DNA of 24,365 nt, taken from a virus. Made by a program: the position numbers and the translations under genes. The stretch spans positions 1 through 24,365 of IMG/VR virus record IMGVR_UViG_3300042292_000714; one strand, written 5' to 3'. This document shows positions 7,170 through 13,173 of the stretch, in pieces. The number at the start of each line of letters is the position of its first letter. Within the stretch, counting starts at the first letter, position 1. The notes beneath the pieces are model-generated. The model saw nothing but the letters and a program-made list of their open reading frames with translations, ran no database searches and was not told where the DNA came from.

Positions 7170-8345
7170 CTAATTATCGATTTCTATGTATTCGGCGAAG
7201 TCGGAGGCGGCTCCTTTCGCGCTGTGGTATTCAGGGCGTTTGTCGGTTTCAGGCACAAGTGTTGGTTTACCTGCGGGCTTGATTAAGAGCGGGCCTACAA
7301 GCTCGTCGAATGTCTTTTTACCGAGCTTCTTTTCCATGTCGGTAATACCTTTCAACTTGCGGTTGTAGTAGTCCTCTTCGCTTAATCCTTGACCGCTGTA
7401 AACACTTGCGACTTTTGATTCATCGGAGTATTGGCGGTTGCTTCTGCCTTCAACCAATTTGAATCCGGGCCAGTGCTTATCGTTGTTCACGGCTTCGAGC
7501 AAGGCGAAGTCTTCAACGGCACTAATCCATTTGGTGAAGAAGTCCGCACGCTTTAAGATGTCGCTCACTTCTTCATCGGTTAAGAGATTACCTGCTTTGA
7601 ATTCGTACTTGGCAAGTTCAAGATTGTAGTCAGCAAGTGCGCGGCATTGTGCTTTAGCTTTACAGAAGCGGCAGTGATCACCGACAACAAACTCACCTGT
7701 TCCTTCGAAGGCTGCTTTAGCAGTCGGGATGACGAACTCTTCACCCCACGTGTGCAGTTCTGCGGCATCGATTGACCAGGAAGAGGTGTTATCTATACGA
7801 GGTTGGAAGATTGTCAGTCGAACTTCTTTGATGTCGTAGAGGAAGTCGTAGGACTCAAGCACACCCAAACCGTATAGCATGAGCTGCTTGTTTTTCTCTG
7901 AACTTACCGGAACGCCTTTGCCGTACTTCAAGTCTATGATTTCAAGTAAATCATCTGAAACGATTACGACGTCTCCGGTGCCGAAGCCTTCGGGCAAGTA
8001 CTTGGTTAAATCAATTTTCTTTTCAAGCACGATTTGCGCGTCGCTGTTACGACTCAAGGCTTCATTGTAGCGCTCCACGACAAAAGCAGCGTAGTCTTCA
8101 CAATGTTGTTGCATTGTCTCGTTGTAGAACTTATCGGCTTTGATTTCCTTGGGTTTGGAGGCATAGGCCTTCTTGGTCATCAAACCAAGCGTGTTTAAGA
8201 TAATCAATTCACCGAGGGAGTGTGCGAGTGTCCCTTCTTCCGCTGCTTCACTTGTGCGGTCAGGGAACGCCTCTTCCAATCGAACGGAAGGGGTGCACGT
8301 GAGCCATCGCGAAGCAGCGGAGGGAGATAGGAGGGCGTGTGCCAT
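7170..8345 (-). CDS. DUF2800 PD-(D/E)XK nuclease, Cas4/RecB-like with Fe-S cysteines
   Basis: A 391-residue protein of the DUF2800 family. It has EGTLAH (37-42), GTGD with D125, and IDLK (D138, K140), which together form a PD-(D/E)XK nuclease active site. Cys17 and the C-x2-C-x5-C cluster at 225, 228 and 234 fit the iron-sulphur arrangement seen in Cas4 and AddB nucleases. The expected activity is exonucleolytic processing of DNA ends for recombination or replication, together with the downstream DUF2815 protein. The start overlaps the preceding stop at 8345 by one base. Confidence 0.93.
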   Translation of the reverse strand: MAHALLSPSAASRWLTCTPSVRLEEAFPDRTSEAAEEGTLAHSLGELIILNTLGLMTKKAYASKPKEIKADKFYNETMQQHCEDYAAFVVERYNEALSRNSDAQIVLEKKIDLTKYLPEGFGTGDVVIVSDDLLEIIDLKYGKGVPVSSEKNKQLMLYGLGVLESYDFLYDIKEVRLTIFQPRIDNTSSWSIDAAELHTWGEEFVIPTAKAAFEGTGEFVVGDHCRFCKAKAQCRALADYNLELAKYEFKAGNLLTDEEVSDILKRADFFTKWISAVEDFALLEAVNNDKHWPGFKLVEGRSNRQYSDESKVASVYSGQGLSEEDYYNRKLKGITDMEKKLGKKTFDELVGPLLIKPAGKPTLVPETDKRPEYHSAKGAASDFAEYIEIDN

Positions 8346-8701
8346 TATGCTGCAAGTTTTTTCAGTTCAGTAATAGCATCAGCGTAGTGTTCAGCAGACA
8401 GAGCAGTAACACTTGCAGCACCGAAGGAAGAGAGCACAGAACGGATTTGGTCCGGTGTAGCGCCGTTTTCGCGCACTTCTTTAGCCACTGCGCGGACTTG
8501 GTCTGCGTCGATTTCTGCGGGCTTGGGTGCTTCGGGTTTTGGTGCTTCGGTCTGCTTAACAGACTCGGCCTTTTTAGGAGCCTGGCGTGGTGCTTCTTGC
8601 ACTTCTGCGGGTGTGGTGTCTTCGCCATGCAATACGGCGATGAATGCTTTTAAAGCGTCGAGGTTGCGTTGCGTCGGGTTGACGTCGAGAGAGATTGTCA
8701 T
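8345..8701 (-). CDS. Pro/Ala-linker accessory protein of the DUF2800 cassette
   Basis: A 118-residue protein with a short N-terminal domain (about 1-28), a flexible linker rich in Pro, Ala, Glu and Lys (about 29-64), and a C-terminal helical domain (about 65-118) with VRAVAKEVRENG and an HYADAITELKKLA ending. Proteins with this plan precede DUF2800 genes in phage replication cassettes and are sometimes labelled, without basis, as rRNA biogenesis proteins. A role as a tether or partner is inferred. The stop overlaps the DUF2800 start at 8345. Confidence 0.78.
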   Translation of the reverse strand: MTISLDVNPTQRNLDALKAFIAVLHGEDTTPAEVQEAPRQAPKKAESVKQTEAPKPEAPKPAEIDADQVRAVAKEVRENGATPDQIRSVLSSFGAASVTALSAEHYADAITELKKLAA

Positions 8702-8723
8702 ATATGTTTGTTTTAAAGGTTTC

Positions 8724-8921
8724 TTAATCCATTGTGTGCACTTTGCAGTAGGTCATGTCCAGCCGTTTGCGTCTCAAGTCAATGAGTTGCATAACTTCAT
8801 CGAGAGCCTTGCCGGTGTAGATGTGTTCTGCCCATTGTGCGCAGGTCTCAAGTTGCAGGTGCGTCTTGCATGAGTCGATAATACTGGCGACTCGCGGGTG
8901 TATTGTTTCAGGCGTTTCCAT
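8724..8921 (-). CDS. Small unknown protein
   Basis: A 65-residue protein beginning METPETIHPRVASII with three Cys residues (18, 27 and 59) that do not form a clear zinc motif. It overlaps the upstream gene by 14 nt and lies 22 nt before the linker protein in the early operon. No family is recognised. Confidence 0.68.
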   Translation of the reverse strand: METPETIHPRVASIIDSCKTHLQLETCAQWAEHIYTGKALDEVMQLIDLRRKRLDMTYCKVHTMD

Positions 8922-9156
8922 AAGCGATTAATTCACAGCGTTTGATAAGTGATTGATTAAACAGGTCGTTGCAGTGCGATGTAGCAAGCCAAGCAGAACC
9001 GGTTTGCGCTAATATCTTTTTATGCAGATGAGTCTGGATAAGTCCTTCGGTGACAGATAACTGCCAGCCAAGCTTTGCGGATTGAATTTGTTCACTCAAC
9101 CACTTCACGTTAAGCAGGTAGGGCCTGCTGTTTTCGAAATTATAGTTCTGTAACAT
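8908..9156 (-). CDS. Small unknown protein of early operon
   Basis: The ATG at 9156 gives 82 residues starting MLQNYNFENSRPYLL. A TTG at 9171 would add five residues, but the ATG is preferred. The region about 10-70 contains alternating helices with a QTHLHKK stretch and is compatible with a small folded protein. Its 5' end overlaps the small membrane protein gene by 17 nt, and its 3' end overlaps the next gene by 14 nt. Function unknown. Confidence 0.68.
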   Translation of the reverse strand: MLQNYNFENSRPYLLNVKWLSEQIQSAKLGWQLSVTEGLIQTHLHKKILAQTGSAWLATSHCNDLFNQSLIKRCELIAYGNA

Positions 9157-9280
9157 TGTTGTCTTTTTCAAGCATGAACATTAGAAAAGCCACTCCAAGC
9201 ACTATCGCGGACGGGATACCAACCCAGCACAGCAAGCCGATTATGAATTCAAAAGCTTCGTCGCCAAGTATTGTTCTCAT
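9140..9280 (-). CDS. 46-residue single-pass membrane protein
   Basis: A short gene whose ATG overlaps the upstream stop by ATGA. The protein starts MRTILGDEAFEF and has one hydrophobic stretch from about residue 12 to 36 (includes IIGLLCWVGIPSAIVLGVAF), then a short charged tail EKDNNVTEL. The likely topology is a single inner-membrane helix. Early phage membrane mini-proteins can alter host envelope or immunity functions, but nothing specific can be said. Confidence 0.6.
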   Translation of the reverse strand: MRTILGDEAFEFIIGLLCWVGIPSAIVLGVAFLMFMLEKDNNVTEL

Positions 9281-9489
9281 GCCAGTGTGTATTTTCCGTT
9301 AGGTAATATTTTGATCTCTCCGCGCTTAACCATCTCGCGAATAGTTGTGCGAGACCTGCCAAGTCTTCGCGCAGCTTGCGACTTGTTTTCCCAAATCTCT
9401 TGCAGTTGGTCCTGCGCCCGATAAAGAGCAACGGCCTTCTGTGCGGCAGCATCAAGCATCTGTTGAAGTTCTGTGCGGGAGAGTTCCAT
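9277..9489 (-). CDS. Small helix-turn-helix DNA-binding protein
   Basis: A 70-residue protein. Residues 1-35 form a helix or coiled coil and residues 36-60 a helix-turn-helix (KSQAARRLGRSRTTIREMVKR), followed by a wing-like KILPNGKYTLA. This form is common in Bacteroidota mobile elements and resembles excisionase-like or helix-turn-helix_17-type proteins. It could be an excisionase or an early regulator. It starts 3 nt after the preceding stop. Confidence 0.8.
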   Translation of the reverse strand: MELSRTELQQMLDAAAQKAVALYRAQDQLQEIWENKSQAARRLGRSRTTIREMVKRGEIKILPNGKYTLA

Positions 9490-9492
9490 CGA

Positions 9493-9702
9493 TTACGCGG
9501 TTTCCAGTTCAATGATTTGGTTTTCTCGAAGTCCGGTGTGTTCTTCGATTAATCGGACTACACCGATTTGAGTGAGGCGCGGGTGGTTTTTTGCCCAGTA
9601 TCGGCGAGCGGTGGACTCCGACACTCCGAGACGCACTGCTAAGAGATTCAGGAAGTTATCCGCGCTTTCAAATTTTATACGTGATTTTTTTGAGAGTTTC
9701 AT
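9493..9702 (-). CDS. Cro-like helix-turn-helix regulator, first early gene
   Basis: A 69-residue protein with a helix-turn-helix around residues 16-40 (LNLLAVRLGVSESTARRYW). It is the first gene of the leftward early operon and is divergent from the repressor at 9808, the usual position of a Cro-type antirepressor. The leader has two direct repeats and the promoter contains a palindrome. The role is inferred from position. Confidence 0.75.
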   Translation of the reverse strand: MKLSKKSRIKFESADNFLNLLAVRLGVSESTARRYWAKNHPRLTQIGVVRLIEEHTGLRENQIIELETA

Positions 9703-9716
9703 CTAAAAAACTTTAC

Positions 9717-9739
9717 TTTTGGTTTCAGTTTTGGTTTCA
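9717..9739. repeat. Two 11-bp direct repeats in early leader
   Basis: TTTTGGTTTCA occurs at 9717-9727 and 9729-9739, so the period is 12 bp, close to one helical turn. They lie downstream of the predicted start point of the leftward early transcript. A related AAAACCAA sits in the spacer of the promoter. These could be additional regulator half-sites. Confidence 0.7.
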
Positions 9740-9749
9740 ATTCTGCAAA

Positions 9750-9780
9750 CAAATGTAAAACCAAGTTTTAAAACTTCAAA
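9750..9780 (-). promoter_or_regulatory. Early leftward promoter with palindromic operator
   Basis: On the minus strand, TTTG (9780-9777) is followed after exactly 19 nt by TACATTTG (9757-9750), matching the Bacteroidota consensus TTTG-N19/21-TAnnTTTG. The spacer contains a perfect 14-bp palindrome, AAGTTTTAAAACTT (9763-9776). A protein bound there would block the promoter. It drives the gene at 9702 and probably the whole early operon. The repressor or the Cro-like protein is the likely ligand. Confidence 0.8.
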
Positions 9781-9807
9781 ACTTTGTTCTATTTTATTTA
9801 TTAACAA

Positions 9808-10266
9808 ATGGCTGTGGATAACATAGAAATATCGAATTTTAAAGAGGCTGTAAAGCACTTGAGAGTAACGGGCAAGATCCGCTACGATTCAGATATAGCA
9901 AAGGCTTTAGGTATCAGCAAAGGAAACCTATCAAGCTACCTGAACGGCAATTTAGAACCGAGTAAAAAGTTTTTAAATAAGTTCTATTCTCACTATAAAT
10001 TAGAACCGATTTCGGGAATGGTGGATGAAGCGCGGGGAGAATATAAAACAAAACCCGCGTTGAAATCGGTCAGTTCGGACCAAGCCAACGCGGTTTTGAT
10101 GAACATTAACTCCTACGCTTTCGTTTCTGTGGAGCTGCTTTGCGAACTTTTGGCGAAGGTTTCCGAGCGCCCGTTGGATGAGATTCGGAAAAGAGCGCAG
10201 CAGTTAATATCTGACAGACGACAGCGAGTGGAAGAGGTCTTGAGACTGCTTGAAGATTTTTCATAA
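9808..10266 (+). CDS. Lysogeny repressor-type Xre/HTH regulator
   Basis: A 152-residue protein on the plus strand, one of two in this orientation. Residues about 10-65 form an Xre-type helix-turn-helix (DSDIAKALGISKGNLSSYLNG). The C-terminal part, about 90-152, is helical with coiled-coil character and may dimerise. There is no peptidase S24 domain, so RecA-type self-cleavage is not expected. Divergence from the early operon and closeness to the palindromic promoter fit a CI-type repressor. No convincing plus-strand promoter was found. Confidence 0.85.
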   Translation: MAVDNIEISNFKEAVKHLRVTGKIRYDSDIAKALGISKGNLSSYLNGNLEPSKKFLNKFYSHYKLEPISGMVDEARGEYKTKPALKSVSSDQANAVLMNINSYAFVSVELLCELLAKVSERPLDEIRKRAQQLISDRRQRVEEVLRLLEDFS

Positions 10267-10311
10267 ATAAAAGGGTTAAGGTTAAGTAACGATGCATAAA
10301 TGGTTAATATT

Positions 10312-10635
10312 ATGAGACTTATAATTTTTTTCACCCTGTTTTTGATGGCCTGCGGAGCGCGCCCGGAGCGAAATAATGCGGATACTTGGGCGATAACTTG
10401 GACCAAAGAGCATGTAAAAAAGAAAATGCAATTCCCGGAAGAAGCAGACTTTGGAAACAGGAAAGCAGAGGACTTGGGCGGCGGCGTTTACCGCGTGACT
10501 GGTGAATGCACAGGAAAGACCGCTTTAGGTTTGAAGAAGATACTAAAGTTCGATTACATCATGGAACACGACACGCTCAAGGACCCAAGCGAGCCGGGCG
10601 CGTGGAAAATTCTCACACAAGACGTCAGGGAGTAG
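10312..10635 (+). CDS. Small lipoprotein of lysogeny module, possible superinfection exclusion factor
   Basis: The start at 10312 gives 107 residues with an n-region MRL, a hydrophobic core and lipobox LMAC, so Cys14 would be lipidated. An ATG at 10300 adds four residues and is less likely. The mature part has a VKKKMQFPEEADF pattern and a GVYRVTGECTGKTALG stretch, seen in several small exported phage or bacterial proteins. Lipoproteins in the same position, between repressor and integrase, are known from streptococcal phage TP-J34, where Ltp blocks DNA entry of related phages. Function here is inferred from position and export signal. Its stop abuts the integrase stop. Confidence 0.72.
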   Translation: MRLIIFFTLFLMACGARPERNNADTWAITWTKEHVKKKMQFPEEADFGNRKAEDLGGGVYRVTGECTGKTALGLKKILKFDYIMEHDTLKDPSEPGAWKILTQDVRE

Positions 10636-11745
10636 TTACAACTTCCCAAACTCCTTATCCATCTGGTCGTCGGTAAACTTTCCGTACACAGCGAAAGTGC
10701 TGGCTTTCTTAATACCCATGGCCTTCATCACGAACTCCGTCCGCACGCTGCTGTTAATGCTGCTCACGGCAAAGGTGTGACGTGCGACATGGGTAGTCAA
10801 CTTGAACAGCAAGCCCATATCTTGCCCAATTTCCCGCAGTGCTTTGTTGTACTTGTCATAGGAACCGATCGGGCGCTCTAAGGCTTGCAGGGCCTCTACG
10901 AGGGCAGGATAAAGCGGTATGTAATGCTGGTTCTTTGTCTTCACGTCGGATAGGTAGTATCTTCCGTCCTTGATTTCATGCTTGCGAAAATTTAGCAAGT
11001 CGCTGGCTCTGCAACCCAACTTGGTTTGGAGCACAAACCACCGGCTCGCATTACGCCAAACCGGATTCAGCGAATCGTAATAGGTTTTTAACTGACTGAT
11101 CTGATCAGTGCTTAAAAAGAAGCGGTCCGGGTTTTTATACGGCGGCATTTTATACTGCCCTTTCTGCGATCCAATCGGAAAAGCGAAGTCGATGTCTTCA
11201 CGAGCCAAGCCAAGCGCAGATTTTAAAAACTTGAAAACCGTCCAGATGGTTGTTGATGCGTACCCCTGCGCGATCAACTCCTGATGGAAATGCGCGCACC
11301 ATTTAGGCGTCACCTCCACCACAGCGAGCTTACTGTACTTCGGGCTGAAATTAACGCGGATTATGGCCCTGTATCGACGTTCTGTGTTCGGTGCAAGTTT
11401 GGTCACTTCAATGTACCTATCCATGTAATCAATAAGGGCCTGCGCTTTGGCGTACTTATTTTCCAGCGCAAGCTTCAACAGATCCGCAGAAAGTGAACCA
11501 TACTTGCGCAGGACCTCTAATATCGAAGCCTCCGCGTCTTGATAGGCTTTGCGGATTTGTTGGTTTTTATATTCGTGTAACTTATCCTGGCGTTTGACGT
11601 ATCGGAAATCCTGCGCGGATTTATCAAAGTTTTCTTCACTACATTTCACGCCGGTGGATTTCAGATATCTTTTTCTCTGAAATATTACCTGGATGTAAAC
11701 GGTTTTCCGGCACATCACAGTCAGTGAGTAGTTAAGGTGCAACAT
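10636..11745 (-). CDS. int: Tyrosine integrase
   Basis: A 369-residue tyrosine recombinase. An N-terminal arm-binding region (about 1-60) and core-binding domain precede the catalytic domain. Arg246 (GCRASDLL), Lys269 or 271 (DVKTKN), His319 and Arg322 (HVARH), and Tyr354 (VYGK) are visible. The residue normally His or Trp (LGH) is Ile345 (MGI). The start at 11745 is preferred over 11793 because the latter lies inside the predicted -7 promoter element. It should insert the phage at a tRNA-Leu-like gene, since attP lies next to it. The first codons overlap one GGTGCAAC repeat. The lipoprotein stop is immediately adjacent on the other strand. Confidence 0.93.
   Translation of the reverse strand: MLHLNYSLTVMCRKTVYIQVIFQRKRYLKSTGVKCSEENFDKSAQDFRYVKRQDKLHEYKNQQIRKAYQDAEASILEVLRKYGSLSADLLKLALENKYAKAQALIDYMDRYIEVTKLAPNTERRYRAIIRVNFSPKYSKLAVVEVTPKWCAHFHQELIAQGYASTTIWTVFKFLKSALGLAREDIDFAFPIGSQKGQYKMPPYKNPDRFFLSTDQISQLKTYYDSLNPVWRNASRWFVLQTKLGCRASDLLNFRKHEIKDGRYYLSDVKTKNQHYIPLYPALVEALQALERPIGSYDKYNKALREIGQDMGLLFKLTTHVARHTFAVSSINSSVRTEFVMKAMGIKKASTFAVYGKFTDDQMDKEFGKL
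11736..11743. repeat. Integrase arm-type repeat 1
   Basis: GGTGCAAC at the integrase start codon. It is one of four copies near attP and a candidate integrase arm site or autoregulatory site. Confidence 0.55.
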
Positions 11746-11759
11746 CGGGTACAGCAATA

Positions 11760-11770
11760 GGTGCAACAAA
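11760..11770. repeat. Integrase arm-type repeat 2
   Basis: GGTGCAACAAA in the integrase leader, 24 bp from copy 1 measured between starts. It is identical to copy 1 over GGTGCAAC. Confidence 0.55.
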
Positions 11771-11786
11771 TTTAACCACATCTGCG

Positions 11787-11818
11787 CAAACATTGGTCAG
11801 AAAGTGGACAGATTCAAA
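11787..11818 (-). promoter_or_regulatory. Predicted integrase promoter
   Basis: On the minus strand TTTG (11818-11815) is followed after 20 nt by AATGTTTG (11794-11787), one mismatch from TAnnTTTG. The expected start point is about 35 nt before the ATG at 11745. Repeat copies lie just upstream and downstream, so integrase binding could regulate its own expression. Confidence 0.62.
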
Positions 11819-11821
11819 AGA

Positions 11822-11829
11822 GGTGCAAC
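11822..11829. repeat. Integrase arm-type repeat 3
   Basis: GGTGCAAC just upstream of the integrase promoter and next to the attP core. Confidence 0.55.
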
Positions 11830-11835
11830 AACAGA

Positions 11836-11900
11836 AAACCCCTGAAACATTGTGTTTACAGGGGTTTCGAGTGTTTTTCAGAGTGCCCAGAACAGGACTC
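11836..11900 (-). other. attP core carrying tRNA-Leu-like 3' end and terminator
   Basis: The minus strand from 11900 reads GAGTCCTGTTCTGGGCA, which matches the 3' part of a tRNA: T-loop end GAGT, T-stem CCTGT, acceptor TCTGGGC, then A. The 5' acceptor would be GCCCAGA, as in Leu tRNAs. A short spacer leads to an intrinsic terminator-type hairpin, with stem AAACCCCTG/CAGGGGTTT (11836-11844 and 11859-11867), an inner AAACA/TGTTT stem and a following T-rich stretch. The 5' part of the tRNA is absent, so this is best read as the host-identical attP core. Integration would restore the host tRNA and keep a terminator behind it. Confidence 0.78.
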
Positions 11901-11934
11901 CTAAAGCATCTGTTTATAATTGCTTTAAGTCAAA

Positions 11935-11945
11935 GGCGCAACAAA
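11935..11945. repeat. Integrase arm-type repeat 4
   Basis: GGCGCAACAAA on the other side of the attP core. It differs from copy 2 at one base. Arm sites on both sides of the core are typical of tyrosine integrases. Confidence 0.5.
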
Positions 11946-11948
11946 TAT

Positions 11949-12170
11949 TTAATTGAATACTTTTCGGTAGTCAAGTTCCAGAGCTGAACAGACCAAAACG
12001 AATTGTTTCATAACAAGCCAAAATTTACCGGCCTCCATCCGGTTAATAGTTTCTCTTGCGACGCCGATCTTGTCCGCCAACTGCTGTTGGCTTAAACCCA
12101 TCTCGGATCGACGTTGTTTCAAAAGGCCCGCTATCTCTACGCGGGCCCTGTCTAATTCTTTTTCGCTCAT
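11949..12170 (-). CDS. Small Xre-family regulator
   Basis: A 73-residue protein with an N-terminal helix and a full Xre helix-turn-helix (about residues 14-68), including LSQQQLADKIGVARETINRME. It is the second gene of a two-gene operon (upstream gene ends 7 nt before it) behind a promoter at 12510-12541. It is separated from the integrase by the attP terminator hairpin, so it probably does not share a transcript with it. Possible targets are its own palindromic promoter or the integrase. Confidence 0.88.
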   Translation of the reverse strand: MSEKELDRARVEIAGLLKQRRSEMGLSQQQLADKIGVARETINRMEAGKFWLVMKQFVLVCSALELDYRKVFN

Positions 12171-12177
12171 AATTGGT

Positions 12178-12453
12178 TTAATCTTCTATTGATGCGTAAG
12201 CAGCATCGAGGTAAACACTCCCGTAGTCGTTTATTCTTTCAATCGCGTCGGCAAGGCGTTTTTCATCGTCGTCAGAATTGCCATCAAAGTACATTTCTGC
12301 TCTTTCAACCAGATACGCTTTAGCTTCGTCGACTGATTCAAACACTTGCTTGGCAGTGTGTGAACCGTCGGGGTTTGAGGTGATTTCCATTCCGAAGAGT
12401 CTTAATGAAGCTAATTGGTAAGAAGTTGGGGCTGTTGCTATTATTGTTGCCAT
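12178..12453 (-). CDS. Small unknown protein in two-gene operon with Xre
   Basis: A 91-residue acidic protein (MATIIATAPTSYQLASLRLFG start). The central FESVDEAKAYLVERAEMYF pattern suggests an alpha-beta fold. No signal peptide or membrane segment is present. It is first in the operon upstream of the Xre gene and is preceded by a palindrome-containing promoter. A partner toxin, antitoxin or regulator cannot be told apart by sequence. Confidence 0.75.
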   Translation of the reverse strand: MATIIATAPTSYQLASLRLFGMEITSNPDGSHTAKQVFESVDEAKAYLVERAEMYFDGNSDDDEKRLADAIERINDYGSVYLDAAYASIED

Positions 12454-12469
12454 GATACTTGTTGCCGTG

Positions 12470-12488
12470 ATTAATGAGTTGCCGCCTC
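12470..12488 (-). promoter_or_regulatory. Leader hairpin before small operon
   Basis: On the minus strand AATGAG and CTCATT form a 6-bp stem around a 7-nt loop in the predicted leader of the 91-residue gene. It is followed by ordinary sequence, not a T-tract, so it may affect RNA stability or translation. It may also be accidental. Confidence 0.35.
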
Positions 12489-12509
12489 ATTTGTTGTTTA
12501 ATTATGGAG

Positions 12510-12541
12510 CAAATATAGTGATATGTTTATCACATGGCAAA
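12510..12541 (-). promoter_or_regulatory. Promoter with inverted-repeat operator for Xre operon
   Basis: The minus strand has TTTG (12541-12538), 20 nt, then TATATTTG (12517-12510), a full match to the Bacteroidota promoter form. The spacer holds the inverted repeat GTGATA-N4-TATCAC (12518-12533). The plan is the same as in the early promoter, but with a different operator sequence, pointing to a different regulator, possibly the downstream Xre protein. Confidence 0.8.
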
Positions 12542-12579
12542 ATATTTTTTCAACTTTTTTTAGAAAATATTTTGAACAT

Positions 12580-12608
12580 AAAAAAAGCCCGGCGTAGAAA
12601 CGCCAGGC
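12580..12608 (-). terminator. Rho-independent terminator of late operon
   Basis: Minus-strand stem GCCTGGCGT / ACGCCGGGC (9 bp including one G-T pair) with loop TTCT, followed by seven T residues at 12586-12580. It lies just beyond the endolysin stop and before the next promoter, so it should end the late tail-lysis transcript. Confidence 0.92.
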
Positions 12609-12639
12609 CGATCATCTTAAAACACCTATGCTAAAAGTT

Positions 12640-13167
12640 TTATGCTTCGTTTTCGCTTAATTCACCGCTTGATGTGTAGTGGTAAGGCTTCACCGATTCG
12701 GGCTGTATCTTGTACGGTGGCCGTTTGCTGGCAAATAACCGGGATTTAGCGATACGGGTAATGTTTACCTTATCGCTCTGATTACCGCCTAATACATAGA
12801 ACGAATCAACGGTTTCACCAACATATAAACCAACGTGTCCGCCTCCTTTGCGCTTAAACACAAGCACATCACCCAATGATGGCTGTGGTGACTTATTGCC
12901 GAAGTCAACCCATGACAAAGCCCTTAATGCTTCATTCGGAGGCTGCCAATTAGCCCGCTGTGCAATTACAGCCATAAACAAACCGCACCAGGGTATTGAA
13001 TCAGCGCTATACCAATTATCGCCTTTGATATTGGTTTCTTTTGCCCAGTTCACGATAACGGCATTGTTCTTTGATCCTGTCGCTTCCGTCACACCATACA
13101 GTGCCAATGCTTCACGCACCAAGCGAGGCGGTGTAATCGTCTTGAGTTGGTCGAGTATCTGCTTCAT
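12640..13167 (-). CDS. Endolysin, CHAP/NlpC-type cysteine amidase
   Basis: A 175-residue protein of the TIGR02594-like group. The catalytic Cys is C61 in IPWCGLFMAV and the His is H111 in GGGHVGLYVG, with SLGDVLVFKRKGG leading up to it. It should cut peptidoglycan stem-peptide or amide bonds at lysis. There is no signal peptide, so a holin is needed; candidates lie upstream at 14795-15468. It is the last gene of the late operon and is followed by a strong terminator. Confidence 0.9.
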   Translation of the reverse strand: MKQILDQLKTITPPRLVREALALYGVTEATGSKNNAVIVNWAKETNIKGDNWYSADSIPWCGLFMAVIAQRANWQPPNEALRALSWVDFGNKSPQPSLGDVLVFKRKGGGHVGLYVGETVDSFYVLGGNQSDKVNITRIAKSRLFASKRPPYKIQPESVKPYHYTSSGELSENEA

Positions 13168-13173
13168 AGTTGA

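Noticed and set aside
11746-11793. Longer integrase start at 11793
   Set aside because: The extra residues are hydrophobic and the start lies in the predicted -7 element; the arm-binding domain fits from 11745.
11949-12453. Classical toxin-antitoxin pair
   Set aside because: The Xre protein is a plausible regulator, but the partner has no known toxin motif, so it is not called as such.
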